Shown in pieces: positions 9,701-18,588 of a DNA stretch of 64,000 nt. The first letter of the stretch is position 1. Each line of letters opens with the position of its first letter. Where the stretch lies: the NCBI GenBank assembly GCA_963840245.1, contig CAWIYI010000013.1, positions 49,096 through 113,095 of the forward strand. Direction: 5' to 3'. Source of the DNA: Bog-473 sp963840245 (GTDB taxonomy: Bacteria; Actinomycetota; Acidimicrobiia; Acidimicrobiales; RAAP-2). Under the pieces are notes generated by a model. The model worked only from the letters and a program-made list of their open reading frames with translations, was not told the origin of the DNA and did no database searches. Position numbers and translations under genes: made by a program.

Positions 9701-10071
9701 TCTGCATCCATCTCGGACGCACCGACGGCGCCACGCTGCTGTACGACTGGTTGCGTCCGTGGGACGCGCAGGTGTCGACAATAGGCGTCACCACACAGGG
9801 ACCTGTCGCCTTCCATTTGGGCTCCTTGGCCGGGCTGCTGGGCCGCGTCGATGAAGCCGAGGGTTATTTCACCGAAGCCCTCGATGTCAGCCAAAAGCTG
9901 GGCTCCCCCTACTGGACCGCGCGCACACAGTTCGCCTGGGCGCAGCTCGATCGCAAGGCTGGCCCGGACGAGGCCGGCCGGGCGGAGACGATGCTCGCGG
10001 ACGCCCTGCACTCCGCCGAACGCCGTCGGTTCGGCGCGCTTGTCGAGCAGATCAATCGAATCCACGCCTGA
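6774..10071 (+). pseudogene. Class III cyclase-AAA ATPase-TPR signalling protein, split by a frameshift
   Basis: The first frame, 6774-8768, holds a nucleotide cyclase domain (LLFTDIVGST, residues 8-17, then NLGDGLMAVFG). A STAND-type ATPase follows, with Walker A SGEPGIGKTS near residue 221 and Walker B LLLILDDLHWAD near 335. The second frame, about 8692-10071, continues with about 460 residues of helical TPR-like repeats and no HTH. Joining the frames by removing one C of the CCCCC at 8691-8695 gives ELLPQVPSDERLRC and a protein of about 1098 residues. Both halves look well conserved, so a homopolymer sequencing error is as likely as a true mutation. ATG 6774 follows GGGAG. Confidence 0.75.
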
Positions 10072-10393
10072 GGTCCAGCACCCGATGGCGCAGGTTGACG
10101 CCGCGGATTTCTGCGCCGGTGGTGCCAGTCAATGGCGAAATATCAAGTTCAACTGTCGAATCGACGGCCGTCATCACCGAATCCTCCTCACGAAGCGAGA
10201 TGCGGCATTACTCGACTAAATCCATCGGTGATGCAAACTATGCCTCGGTTGATACACGCGAGCGCGGTCGGAAGAGGCTGCGCACGGGTGACCCTTTCGG
10301 GATCGGCTTGATTCGGAGACTTCCCGGTCCTGTTCCCTTGGCGCCGGATCCACGAGTTCCAGAGTCGTCGTTCCCATTAACTTTTGCTGGATC
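10072..10393. other. Intergenic, no gene seen
   Basis: About 320 bases between the cyclase-ATPase gene and the hydrolase at 10394. Short frames on both strands show no domain, good start site or conserved-looking composition. It presumably holds the promoter of the downstream hydrolase. Confidence 0.4.
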
Positions 10394-11077
10394 ATGGATA
10401 TACCTCCCAGCTCGCTGATCCTGTTGCACGGCTTCGGATCCTCCTTCGACCACAACTGGCGGCAGACCGGTTGGGTCGACATCCTGGCGGACTTCGGCGT
10501 CACCGTTCCCGCCATCGACCTACCTGGCCACGGGTCGTCTTTGCCACTGACGGATCCGGCCGACTACGCAGACGCGGATGAAGAGATCCGCCGCGTCCTG
10601 CCGGCGGACGGACTCATCGCTGGGGTCGGTTTTTCGGCCGGGGCAGAGTTGCTGTTGCGGGTGGCGCTCGCCGAGCCGACGCGGTTCGTCCGGATCGTGC
10701 TCCTCGGGCTGGGAGACAACGTGTTCGAGACCGGCAACCCCACCGCAATAGTGGCGGCGCTCGAGAGCAGCGAGGAGCCCGAGAATGTGCAGGCACGACT
10801 GTTCCGCCGGCTGGGTCAGTCTGCGGGAAACGACCCGAGAGCGCTCTCGGCCTTCCTCCGTCGGCCCCGCCGGCCGATCACCGAGGAGGAGCTGTCGAGC
10901 CTTCATTTCCCAATCCTGGTGGTACTGGGAGACCGGGACACGTTGGGGTCCGCCGACCGGCTGATGGGGGCGCTGCCGTCGGCTTCGTTGGTCACGCTCG
11001 CCGGCGTCGATCACTTCGCGACCCCGTCGGACTTTGGCGCGATTGACGCTACGGTTAAATTCCTCGGCCTCGGATGA
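10394..11077 (+). CDS. Alpha/beta-fold hydrolase
   Basis: A 227-residue soluble hydrolase. ILLHGFGSS near the N-terminus forms the oxyanion hole, and GVGFSAGAE gives the nucleophile Ser near residue 80. A late VVLGDRDTLG supplies the acid and GVDHFATPSD the His. No signal peptide. Substrate unknown; it could be a thioesterase, esterase or lactonase. The ATG start follows a short AT-rich leader. The next gene on the strand begins 84 bases downstream. Confidence 0.82.
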   Translation: MDIPPSSLILLHGFGSSFDHNWRQTGWVDILADFGVTVPAIDLPGHGSSLPLTDPADYADADEEIRRVLPADGLIAGVGFSAGAELLLRVALAEPTRFVRIVLLGLGDNVFETGNPTAIVAALESSEEPENVQARLFRRLGQSAGNDPRALSAFLRRPRRPITEEELSSLHFPILVVLGDRDTLGSADRLMGALPSASLVTLAGVDHFATPSDFGAIDATVKFLGLG

Positions 11078-11161
11078 GTTCTGACGTGGTAGGTCCTGCA
11101 CCGTTGGGTCGATGGGATCCTGTCCCGGGACAGCCCCTCCAACGCGTGCGAACCTGGGGAT

Positions 11162-11878
11162 GTGGACCTGGCCGAGCTCTTGACGATGCCGGGAGTCAGG
11201 GAGGAGTGCATCTTGCGCTCCAACGTCGGGTTCATGGCTCTCCACGGCGGATCACAGGACCGGGGCACCGCTGAGATAGCGGCGCTGGCCGCGGAGCAGG
11301 CGGACGTGTCCTACTACGCCATCATCCAGCCACCCGCACTGCGGGTCCATCTCACGTCACGGTTGCACAATCCAGCGCACTCGGCGAGCTTGCAGGGCTT
11401 CTTGGAGCGAGTGGACATCGCCATCTCGGTGCACGGGTTCGGGCGCGACGGCTTTGCCCTGTGGTTCGACCCCGATCGGGGCCTCTCCATCGAACCATAC
11501 GGGCTCGCGGTTCAAGGGAAACAGACCGGTCCCCTGCGGGGGATCATCTTGGGAGGCTTGAACATGCAACTGCTCGACTCGGCACGCAATCTGTTTCGCG
11601 GACGCTTCGCCGGCTACCACGTCGCCGACGAGCGCATACGGCTTGGATATCATCCCGAAAACCCGGTCAATCTTCCATCGGCCCACGGTGTCCAGGTCGA
11701 GTTGCCTCCGGGGCTGCGGGGAATCGGTGACTTCGGCGAGATCTTGGTTCCCCGACAAGATGGGGTCGTCCTCGAGGTCGTGGCAGCGCTCGTCCATCTG
11801 GCGTCTCGGGCGACCGAGTTGTTGCGCGTCGGGGAGGGCGTGGCGGGTCGTTCCGACGTGAGATGGGGGACCCCGTAG
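11162..11878 (+). CDS. Poly-gamma-glutamate hydrolase family protein
   Basis: A 238-residue protein fitting the zinc-dependent poly-gamma-glutamate hydrolase family (PghP type, PF05908). MALHGGSQDRGTAEIA supplies the metal-binding HGG and GT elements. LRVHLTSRLHNP, VDIAISVHGFGR (His) and GVQVELPPGLR match the remaining family blocks in the right order. There is no signal peptide, so it would act in the cytoplasm or after phage-style release. Phages use this family to degrade capsule polymers; bacterial homologues are mostly uncharacterised. Start GTG 11162 lacks a strong Shine-Dalgarno. Confidence 0.75.
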   Translation: MDLAELLTMPGVREECILRSNVGFMALHGGSQDRGTAEIAALAAEQADVSYYAIIQPPALRVHLTSRLHNPAHSASLQGFLERVDIAISVHGFGRDGFALWFDPDRGLSIEPYGLAVQGKQTGPLRGIILGGLNMQLLDSARNLFRGRFAGYHVADERIRLGYHPENPVNLPSAHGVQVELPPGLRGIGDFGEILVPRQDGVVLEVVAALVHLASRATELLRVGEGVAGRSDVRWGTP

Positions 11879-12011
11879 TTCGGCACTACGTCAGGCCAAC
11901 GTCCGTGCGAACTGCGTGTCCTCACAGCGAGAGTCAGAACGGGCGCGTGGAGCATGACCACCTTGGAGATCGGGTATGAGTCCACTTGGCGGCGTAAACG
12001 GAGGAAGTTCA

Positions 12012-12602
12012 ATGGGTTTGGTGCACGCCAGTATCACGATGTCACTCGACGGCTTCATCACCGGACTCGACGATGGCCCCGGCTGCGGCCTCGGCGTGGG
12101 CGGTGAACGACTCCACTGGGTGTTCGGCGGACCTTGGAGCTACGACTCGCCTGCACGAGGGGAGCCGTTTGGTGAGGACAAGGCGTGGCTGGAGGAGACC
12201 CTCGCGACGAACGGCGCCGTGATCGCGGGCCGCGGCACTTACGAGGCGGCCGGGCACTGGGGTGACAAGAACCCCTGGGGTATCCCATTCTTCGTGGTGA
12301 CCCATCGCCCCGAAGAACAGCCGGATGACGACTTCGTCTTCGTCGGCGGTCTCGACGAGGCAATCGAGCTCGCAAAGGATGCAGCCGGCTACAAACAGGT
12401 CAATGTCATGGGAGGCGCACAGATCATCGGCCAGACCTTGGCCGCCGGCCTGGCCGACCAGCTCACCGTGGTCATCGCCCCGCTGGTACTCGGTGCCGGC
12501 AAGCGACTCTTCGAAGGAGTCAATGGGTCCCTCGAGTTCGAGCACGTCGGTGTCCGACAGTCGCGCTTCGCAACCTTTGTCGAGTACCGCGTGAAGAGAT
12601 GA
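12012..12602 (+). CDS. Dihydrofolate-reductase-family protein (RibD C-terminal domain)
   Basis: A 196-residue NADPH-dependent reductase-like protein. SITMSLDGFITG at the N-terminus, GAVIAGRGTYE in the middle and VNVMGGAQIIGQTL plus APLVLGAGKRLFE towards the C-terminus are the usual blocks of PF01872. ATG 12012 has GAGGAAG upstream. These stand-alone proteins are common in Actinobacteria and are seldom true riboflavin or folate enzymes; substrate unknown. The next downstream gene is a VOC protein. Confidence 0.88.
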   Translation: MGLVHASITMSLDGFITGLDDGPGCGLGVGGERLHWVFGGPWSYDSPARGEPFGEDKAWLEETLATNGAVIAGRGTYEAAGHWGDKNPWGIPFFVVTHRPEEQPDDDFVFVGGLDEAIELAKDAAGYKQVNVMGGAQIIGQTLAAGLADQLTVVIAPLVLGAGKRLFEGVNGSLEFEHVGVRQSRFATFVEYRVKR

Positions 12603-12750
12603 GTCGCCAAGCGATGTCAGCTGATCCGCTCCGCCTTCCGCAGTCGGACGCGTGTCCGTTCGAACAAGAGTCCGCGTCCCGGCGAACGGGAACACATTCG
12701 GAGTCTGGTCGACTCTGGAACCGCAGCATCGGCGCTTTGGAGGTAAGTGA

Positions 12751-13134
12751 ATGGCCCAGCCCGTAGTGCACTTCGAAATCGTCGGACACGACCCAGCGCG
12801 ACTCCGTGACTATTTCTCCCGGCTCTTTGGATGGAGCTTCTCGGTGCCCTCACCCGTGGCTGACGAGGTGTCAGCGCCGCACCAGTATGGGTTCTTGGAC
12901 CTCATCACGACCGATGATGGGACGGGAATCCGCGGTGGAGTAGGAGGCGGGCCGGGCTACGAGAGCCATGCCGTGTTCTACATAGGTGTGCCCGACGTCG
13001 AGGCGGCTCTCCAGCGTGCAGAAGACCTCGGGGGTACTCGGGTCATGGGTCCCGTCGAGTCACCCAATGGACTCGTTGTCGGCCATTTCAAGGATCCCGA
13101 AGGCACCTTGATCGGCGTGGCCGGTACCGCCTAG
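12751..13134 (+). CDS. VOC (glyoxalase/bleomycin-resistance) family protein
   Basis: A 127-residue protein with the paired beta-alpha-beta-beta-beta modules of the vicinal oxygen chelate fold. It opens VVHFEIVGHDPARLRDYFSRLFGW and later has YIGVPDVEAALQRAEDLGG and HFKDPEGTLIGV. Metal ligands would come from His 7 and a Glu/Asp of the second module. ATG 12751 follows GGAGG. Function could be a lyase, dioxygenase or resistance protein; this cannot be settled from sequence. Confidence 0.85.
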   Translation: MAQPVVHFEIVGHDPARLRDYFSRLFGWSFSVPSPVADEVSAPHQYGFLDLITTDDGTGIRGGVGGGPGYESHAVFYIGVPDVEAALQRAEDLGGTRVMGPVESPNGLVVGHFKDPEGTLIGVAGTA

Positions 13135-13274
13135 ACGAAGCCAGATCTCGTGCGAGGGAGCCGCTGAGGAGTGCGCTACCCGGAGTCTTCAAGATGCGGC
13201 GCACTTCAAATATAACTCTGGTGGAGATTTAGCACTAGCACTCCACGGCGAAGACCAGTGCTCTCGGCCCAGGC

Positions 13275-14045
13275 TTACGCCCGGCGGATCGGCATCATGG
13301 TGGCGGGTGGGTCGCTTGCTTCCAGGAACTTGCGGATGATACGTACCGTCTCTTCAGGTTGCTCAATAGGCAGCAAATGTGATGCGCCTGGAACGACAGC
13401 GAGCTGCGCACCTGGGATGGACTCATACAGCAAGCAGGTGTGAGACAGCGCTATCGCGTCGTCGTCAGCTACGAGGACCAAGACTGGCACTGTCACCGTG
13501 GCAAGGTCCGCCGGAGTCAGCTCGGGCTCCGAAGCCCACATCGCGTAGGTCTTGGCGAGAAACTCATCGAAGTGCTCCCGTCCATCAGGTGAACACTCGC
13601 CGTACATTGTCGCGAACATGTCGTAGACACCCGACGGATCGTCCGGGGTTAGCTCGCCGATCGGTAACAAGCCTGCGTGGTGGAAGTTCGATCCAATCAT
13701 GATGAGCCGCTGGACCAGATCAGGTCGCCGCATCGCGACCAACAGCCCCACATCGCCCCCGTCGCTGTGGCCGACCAGGTGTGTTGGACGATCTAGATGC
13801 TCAAGAACACCGATCGTCTCATCGGCCATCGCGTCGTAGTGAAGAGCCTCTGCCGTATCGGCTGTGCGCCCGTGACCACGACGATCGAACGCTGCAACGC
13901 AGTAATGCTCACTCAGCGCCGGACCGATCGAATCGAGAAGAGAACGGCTGTCCACAATGCCGCCGTGCAACAGCAACACCGTCTCGTCGTTCTCCATCCC
14001 GATCGACATCCATGTTGGGTGACCGAGTATCTCGACGTATGTCAT
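13275..14045 (-). CDS. Alpha/beta-fold hydrolase
   Basis: A 256-residue soluble hydrolase of the haloperoxidase/epoxide-hydrolase-like group. VLLLHGGIVDSR forms the oxyanion hole, FDRRGHGRT follows, LVGHSDGGDVG is the nucleophile elbow, VLVADDDAIALS supplies the acid and GASHLLPIEQP the His. It is the last of three minus-strand genes with an SRPBCC protein and a cupin upstream. Substrate unknown. Confidence 0.85.
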   Translation of the reverse strand: MTYVEILGHPTWMSIGMENDETVLLLHGGIVDSRSLLDSIGPALSEHYCVAAFDRRGHGRTADTAEALHYDAMADETIGVLEHLDRPTHLVGHSDGGDVGLLVAMRRPDLVQRLIMIGSNFHHAGLLPIGELTPDDPSGVYDMFATMYGECSPDGREHFDEFLAKTYAMWASEPELTPADLATVTVPVLVLVADDDAIALSHTCLLYESIPGAQLAVVPGASHLLPIEQPEETVRIIRKFLEASDPPATMMPIRRA

Positions 14046-14124
14046 TTCTGAACCGTAATGGACCCATCACAAACGCTGCCTCGACATCGGCGAGCATACA
14101 GCAGAGGGTAGATGGACTTCGCTG

Positions 14125-14583
14125 TCAGGCGCTGTGGATGGTCCGGTCGAGCGCCCGCAACGACTCAGCAACTTCTTTGCGTAGCTGCCGCTGTCGAATC
14201 GGACCGGCCAGCCACTTGCGATCGAGCGTCTTGAGATACACGTCCCAGCGGACGTTCACCTGCGCTCTGGAGTCGAGCGGCACGACCTCCCATTTCCAGT
14301 CTGCATACGACGGGTTGCCGTCCGCGTTCCAAGTCCTATACCTGAAGCGCCGCCCCTCGTTGTCGATTTCCTCAACGCGCGAACGACTCTGCCATGTCAT
14401 TCCCCGGATGGGGTGCATCTTCACCAGCCATTCGGTTCCCTGGATCAAGTCGGGAGCCGGCTCGACGACACATTCAATGGCGCGGTTCCACTCGGGCAGC
14501 CGGCCTATGTCGGTGATCAACCGAAATGCGGCGTCGGGAGCGGCGTCGACGCTGCCCGCCGCTGTGCCATGAATTTCCTCCAT
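14125..14583 (-). CDS. SRPBCC (polyketide cyclase/START-like) family protein
   Basis: A 152-residue single-domain protein of the Bet v1/SRPBCC fold. It has the typical start (VDAAPDAAFRLITDIGRLPEWN), a basic-aromatic beta section (FRYRTWNADGNPSYADWKWEVVP, in part) and the amphipathic C-terminal helix. These proteins bind hydrophobic ligands. It is 27 bases downstream of the cupin gene and probably co-transcribed with it. Confidence 0.8.
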   Translation of the reverse strand: MEEIHGTAAGSVDAAPDAAFRLITDIGRLPEWNRAIECVVEPAPDLIQGTEWLVKMHPIRGMTWQSRSRVEEIDNEGRRFRYRTWNADGNPSYADWKWEVVPLDSRAQVNVRWDVYLKTLDRKWLAGPIRQRQLRKEVAESLRALDRTIHSA

Positions 14584-14610
14584 CTCCAGCCTCCTCAGGG
14601 TGATCTGGAG

Positions 14611-14991
14611 TCACCGTCCGCCTTGCATCTCCTGCATGTTTTTTGACATCACGGCTTCGGAGACAGCCAACTCCTCAGTTGGACTGAACTGGACGAACTC
14701 GGTACCGGCAATCGCAGCCGGAGTATGTCCGGGCGTCATGTAGAAGGCCTCGCCTGGTGCGATCACTTCGTCACGGTCGGCGTAACTGACTGTCATTTTT
14801 CCCTTGAATACATATCCCCAATGTGGGCATTGGCACCGATCGTCGGGCAGGCCTTTGAGCATCGGTGCCAGGTCAGAGTCCTGACGAATCGACACGAAGT
14901 TGACGGTATAGCCATCGAACTCCTCAGTCCGATCCTCGGCGACGCCAAAGTCGCTGACTTTGGAGGCGCTTTCCTTCGATACCTTGGGCAT
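14611..14991 (-). CDS. Cupin domain protein
   Basis: A 126-residue single cupin barrel. CQCPHWGYVFKGKMTVSY resembles cupin motif 1, and APGEAFYMTPGHTPAAIAGTE resembles motif 2 with a metal-binding His (PGHTP). It may bind a metal and a small molecule. It heads a minus-strand group with the SRPBCC protein and the alpha/beta hydrolase. Confidence 0.82.
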   Translation of the reverse strand: MPKVSKESASKVSDFGVAEDRTEEFDGYTVNFVSIRQDSDLAPMLKGLPDDRCQCPHWGYVFKGKMTVSYADRDEVIAPGEAFYMTPGHTPAAIAGTEFVQFSPTEELAVSEAVMSKNMQEMQGGR

Positions 14992-15731
14992 TCTGAAACC
15001 CCTTCCCGGTTCTTGCCACTACGAGCAGCCTGCGTATTGAGTATGAGCCTCCGCTGAGCGCGCGCGTCGAAATGTCAGCGTTGGCGCTCGGTTGTAACGA
15101 GAAACTCAGTGCGATGTCAGGCCATTCCAAGTCTCGCATCTCAACCTTGGCGGGACCTGAGCGCCGCGCCCGTGCCAGCAGGACCGCGGCGATGCGAGCA
15201 GAGAACGACGGGATCTCTACCCGCCGAGATCGCCGACGATGACCATGGCGCGAACGCCTCTGGCTCTACCTATCCGATGCCGCACTGAAAGCCTTTGCAG
15301 ACGACGATCTCGCCTCTCGGCGGATGTATGGGTGTCCGCAGCCATGAACCTCGACAGATCCCAGCCCGGCCGGATCCCACACCCGCACAAGTCATGTCGA
15401 CCGGCACCAGAGTTTCTCGTTCGTACGTCTGGCAACGACTGAATGAACCTACGCGTGCACGGCCCGCCCAGACACACCTCAGCACATCCCAGTCGATCGC
15501 GCGATGGTGAACCCAGCGATCGACAATGATCCCCGAAGTAGGGCATTCCTTGCCCCAGTTTTCCCGTCCCACCGCCCTCGACGAGCCGATTGCCTTGAAA
15601 GACAAGCCGGTTGATCTCTATGTCGGTGTAGATGTCCAGAGGTCGACAAAGAGTTCTCACAACGATTGGCCAAGCTCACGATCGAATACTGCGAGTATGA
15701 AAGATTCTGGGAACGAATGACGGGAGGATCG
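14992..15731. other. Long intergenic stretch, no convincing gene
   Basis: About 740 bases. The only longer frames (for example 147 codons on the minus strand, 15217-15660) are rich in rare residues, lack start signals and match nothing I know. A short stretch near 15260-15320 could encode WRERLWLYLSDAALKAFADD, but it is bounded by stops, so at most it is a gene relic. Confidence 0.4.
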
Positions 15732-16166
15732 ATGCGAAACCCGGCGATTGAGAACCTCGACGTGCTGATCGGAGAATGGTCCTTGACGCTCACGGACTGT
15801 TGGTTCCTGGCGTCCCGCGATGTCCAGCAAAGGGGCCGCGCTGTTTGCCGGTGGCTTAGCGATGCGTTCATCGAACTCGAAGCCGAGATGGAGGGCGTGC
15901 CGATGTGGCACTTTGTGTTCGGGCGAAGCGACGCGAACGGTCAGCTCGTCGCCCTCTACCACGATCCGCGGCCGACCTCCCGCCTGTTCCGCGTAGACAC
16001 TGCGGATCACGAGTGGACCTTCTTGCGCGAGGACCCGGACTTCCACCAGCGCTTCGTTGCCAAGGTCGACCCAGACCGGATCGACGGGAGATGGGATGCG
16101 TCGGAGGACCGTGGCAAGTCGTGGCGAAAGGATTTTGACCTTATCTTCGAACGAGTCGACGCGTAG
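15732..16166 (+). CDS. DUF1579-like small protein
   Basis: A 144-residue protein starting at ATG 15732, which follows GGGAGG at good spacing; the frame itself opens earlier without such a site. MRNPAIENLDVLIGEWSLTL is the characteristic opening of DUF1579/lipocalin-like proteins (LxxLVGEW). RLFRVDTADHEWTFLRED and later DRIDGRWDASEDRGKSW are typical of the later strands. Probably a beta-barrel that binds a small hydrophobic ligand; function unknown. Confidence 0.72.
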   Translation: MRNPAIENLDVLIGEWSLTLTDCWFLASRDVQQRGRAVCRWLSDAFIELEAEMEGVPMWHFVFGRSDANGQLVALYHDPRPTSRLFRVDTADHEWTFLREDPDFHQRFVAKVDPDRIDGRWDASEDRGKSWRKDFDLIFERVDA

Positions 16167-16269
16167 ACCAACTAGGACACGTCGATGTCGAGCAGACTTC
16201 GGATTTCCATGTTCACCTGAGAACGCGGACAGTTGGGTGAATCTCTGCTGGAGCGTATGTTCTCACTAC

Positions 16270-16782
16270 ATGGAGCAGCCTCTCGCCGATCTCGAGGGAC
16301 CGGACCTGCGCGTGCTTTTCTGCGGGATCAATCCCGGGACGCTGTCGGGCCACCTCGGCCTGCATTTCGCCCGACCGGGAAACCGGTTCTGGAAATTGCT
16401 CTGCGCCGGTGGATTCACCGAGACCGTTCTCTTGCCCGAAGAGCAGCACACTCTGGTCGGACTCGGCATTGGCATCACAAATTTGGTGGGACGAGTGACA
16501 GCCGCGGCCAGCGAACTCAGCGGTGCGGAACTACGTGAAGGCGCAGCGCAGCTCGAGGCCAAGGTGGCAATGCTGCGGCCCCGCTGCGTCGCGGTGCTCG
16601 GGTTGCAGGCGTATCGGACGGCTTTTCGTAGATCGGGTGCCATAATCGGCCGCCAACCCGAACTCCTCGGCGGCGCCCTTCTCTGGCTCCTGCCCAACCC
16701 GAGCGGCCTTCAGGCCCATTATCAGCTGCCCGAAATGAGCGAGATGTTCAAAGCGCTCTTCGCTGCCACAGAAGCGGTGTGA
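16270..16782 (+). CDS. mug: G/U mismatch-specific DNA glycosylase
   Basis: A 170-residue Mug/TDG-type glycosylase that removes uracil or ethenocytosine opposite guanine. LRVLFCGINPGTLSGHLGLHF carries the active-site GINPG motif (Asn binding the base), with FARPGNRFWKLL next to it. The wedge region LLPNPSGLQAHYQ is present near the C-terminus. ATG 16270 is the natural start; the frame upstream is non-coding. Single gene, no partner seen. Confidence 0.92.
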   Translation: MEQPLADLEGPDLRVLFCGINPGTLSGHLGLHFARPGNRFWKLLCAGGFTETVLLPEEQHTLVGLGIGITNLVGRVTAAASELSGAELREGAAQLEAKVAMLRPRCVAVLGLQAYRTAFRRSGAIIGRQPELLGGALLWLLPNPSGLQAHYQLPEMSEMFKALFAATEAV

Positions 16783-17244
16783 CTGGGGACCCATTCGCTG
16801 GGCCGAAGAGGTTTCGGCCAACCACATCTCGACTCGGCGACGTGACCCCCTGTCACATACACGGCGTCCTCGAACACGGCGCCCAGGGTCACCAGAATGA
16901 GGGACAGTGGATGATTCGGCTATTAGACGAGACCAGGGCGGACTGTCGCTGCCGGGCATAAAGCCTGTCGATCAGTCAGCGTGGTTTCGAATGAAGCACT
17001 GGCGGCGCCGAACGCCCTCCAGCCCGCACACATGGCCCCGACAGCCTCCTCGGTGGTCGTGAAGATGGGGATGCGCTGCGATGTACGGCGAGGTCCATCC
17101 GCTGTCTGCGCTGTGGGCGGCGCCGAGGACGTCCCGTTGTGCCGTCCGCCCAGGCTGGGACCCGACGTGAAGCCCTTCGAGGGATGATCAAGCGCGTGCA
17201 ATTGGGGTCCTGCGCCCAAACCCGAATTCGAGGAGACTGTTGTC
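16783..17244. other. Intergenic, no gene seen
   Basis: About 460 bases between mug and the next gene. The minus-strand frame 16923-17330 runs into the start of that gene and has no recognisable domain. A promoter and the GAGGAGACT ribosome site for the gene at 17245 lie at the right end. Confidence 0.4.
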
Positions 17245-17823
17245 ATGAGCGACGGTGCCAAGGTTCTCGACGTTGGGTTCATTTGGCGAGGTGAGGCCGG
17301 AGGGGTCCATATTGAGTGTGTTCCAAACACGGATCCGGACTTCTACGGATGCTGGTCGTCGGTCGCGCAGGGCTTTCCCGTCTGTACCGCAACCGTCAAC
17401 TACCCCGCGCGCGGGTACCGTTCAATGCTCGGATGGGTGCAGCTGGTTCGCTCGACAGACAACGAATCCGGTGGTTTGCGGTTCGAGCTGGACCCATTCG
17501 GGCTGTTCGGCGACGCCCCTTCGCCATACTGCTGGTACGGGCAGCGCCCGACCCTCTTCGACGCTCCCTCCCGCCCAGACCGGGTACCCCTTGAATGGGT
17601 AGCGCACAGTTTCTTGGCAGCAACTCCGCTCGACGAGGTTGCGCAGTTGAAAGCACGGCGAGTCGTACCCCTTGTTGGGTTCTCGTGGGGTTTCAGTGAC
17701 TCGGGCGAAAACGTGATTCTCAGCGACATCGAGCTGCTGACCGACCGTGAGTGGACCATGCATCTCGACCTGCTTCGACTGGGGTATCCGCTGTGGGTCT
17801 TCTCAGAGGGAACCGAGCGGTAG
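17245..17823 (+). CDS. Hypothetical protein
   Basis: A 192-residue soluble protein with a good start (ATG 17245 after GAGGAG). It is rich in aromatic residues (DFYGCWSSV, SYCWYGQRP-like segment, VGFSWGFSDSGENV) and has four cysteines in its N-terminal half. No signal peptide or helix pair. I do not recognise the family. GC-rich third positions and a clean start make it a believable gene. Confidence 0.6.
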   Translation: MSDGAKVLDVGFIWRGEAGGVHIECVPNTDPDFYGCWSSVAQGFPVCTATVNYPARGYRSMLGWVQLVRSTDNESGGLRFELDPFGLFGDAPSPYCWYGQRPTLFDAPSRPDRVPLEWVAHSFLAATPLDEVAQLKARRVVPLVGFSWGFSDSGENVILSDIELLTDREWTMHLDLLRLGYPLWVFSEGTER

Positions 17824-17973
17824 CACGGACATTCATCGTCAGGCTGACAGCTCGAGGTTGTCCCGGTGGGCCGGGAGCGTGCCACCTGCGGTACAGCTGG
17901 AACAGCCCAACACCCGAGGCGACCGTGCCACACTATGGGACGGCCTTGGCGCTGATTTTTCGGGGAAGGTGAA

Positions 17974-18417
17974 GTGTTGTTCGGGCGATGGACTGCATTC
18001 TTGATCGTTGGTGTTCTCGCGAGCGTCGCATCTCCTCAATCGGTAGCCGCCACCGCGACGTCCGCCCATCGGACTCGGAGTTATGCGCTGCCGAGTGACG
18101 GGTGGAGACCCGGACAACCTGCCATGGCGGCGTTGTCCTCCGCGCCGTTTCAACCCACCCTCACTAAATCAGGAACGTGCACCTCGAGCTCATCAATCGA
18201 CTACCTGTGGCCCGAGGGGTACCGGGTCCGATTTCATCCGACGGTGTTGCTCGATCCGTCGGGGAAGGTCGTGGCACATCTGGGCCAGTACGTCATGGTT
18301 GGCGGTGGAGTCGTTGGTACTCCTTCGTGGCCAAGGGCAGCTCGGTGTTACAAGGGAGGCCAGGTGTGGGCGATTCAGGGTCCTGTCCAGGTGTTCAGAC
18401 CTGGGTTAACACCCTGA
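17974..18417 (+). CDS. Predicted exported protein, function unknown
   Basis: A 147-residue protein with an N-terminal signal sequence (LFGRWTAFLIVGVLASVASP, then QSVAA). The mature part has three cysteines and a beta-rich block (YLWPEGYRVRFHPTVLLDPSG, then KVVAHLGQYVMVGGG). The GTG at 17974 follows GGGGAAGG. A hairpin directly after the stop may end the transcript. No family recognised. Confidence 0.55.
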   Translation: MLFGRWTAFLIVGVLASVASPQSVAATATSAHRTRSYALPSDGWRPGQPAMAALSSAPFQPTLTKSGTCTSSSSIDYLWPEGYRVRFHPTVLLDPSGKVVAHLGQYVMVGGGVVGTPSWPRAARCYKGGQVWAIQGPVQVFRPGLTP

Positions 18418-18421
18418 TTGA

Positions 18422-18440
18422 CGAAACGTGCCCCGTTTCG
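18422..18440 (+). terminator. Stem-loop after the exported protein
   Basis: CGAAACG-tgccc-CGTTTCG is a perfect 7-bp hairpin five bases after the stop at 18417. There is no downstream T-run, so it is only a possible terminator. Confidence 0.35.
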
Positions 18441-18588
18441 CGTGGGCTAGTGGCACAGTCCATACTCTCAAGACAGTCTCAACGCGGTGGGATTGACCTC
18501 TGGTCGCTCATCGAGAGCAGCCTGAGGAACTCGGCCCTCTTGACGGCCTGAGCACCGTGCCAATACCAGGATCGATGAGGAGATCAGG

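Noticed and set aside
15217..15660. 147-codon minus-strand frame in the long gene-free stretch
   Set aside because: Cys/Arg-rich translation without domain, no ribosome site and overlapping frames of equal quality.
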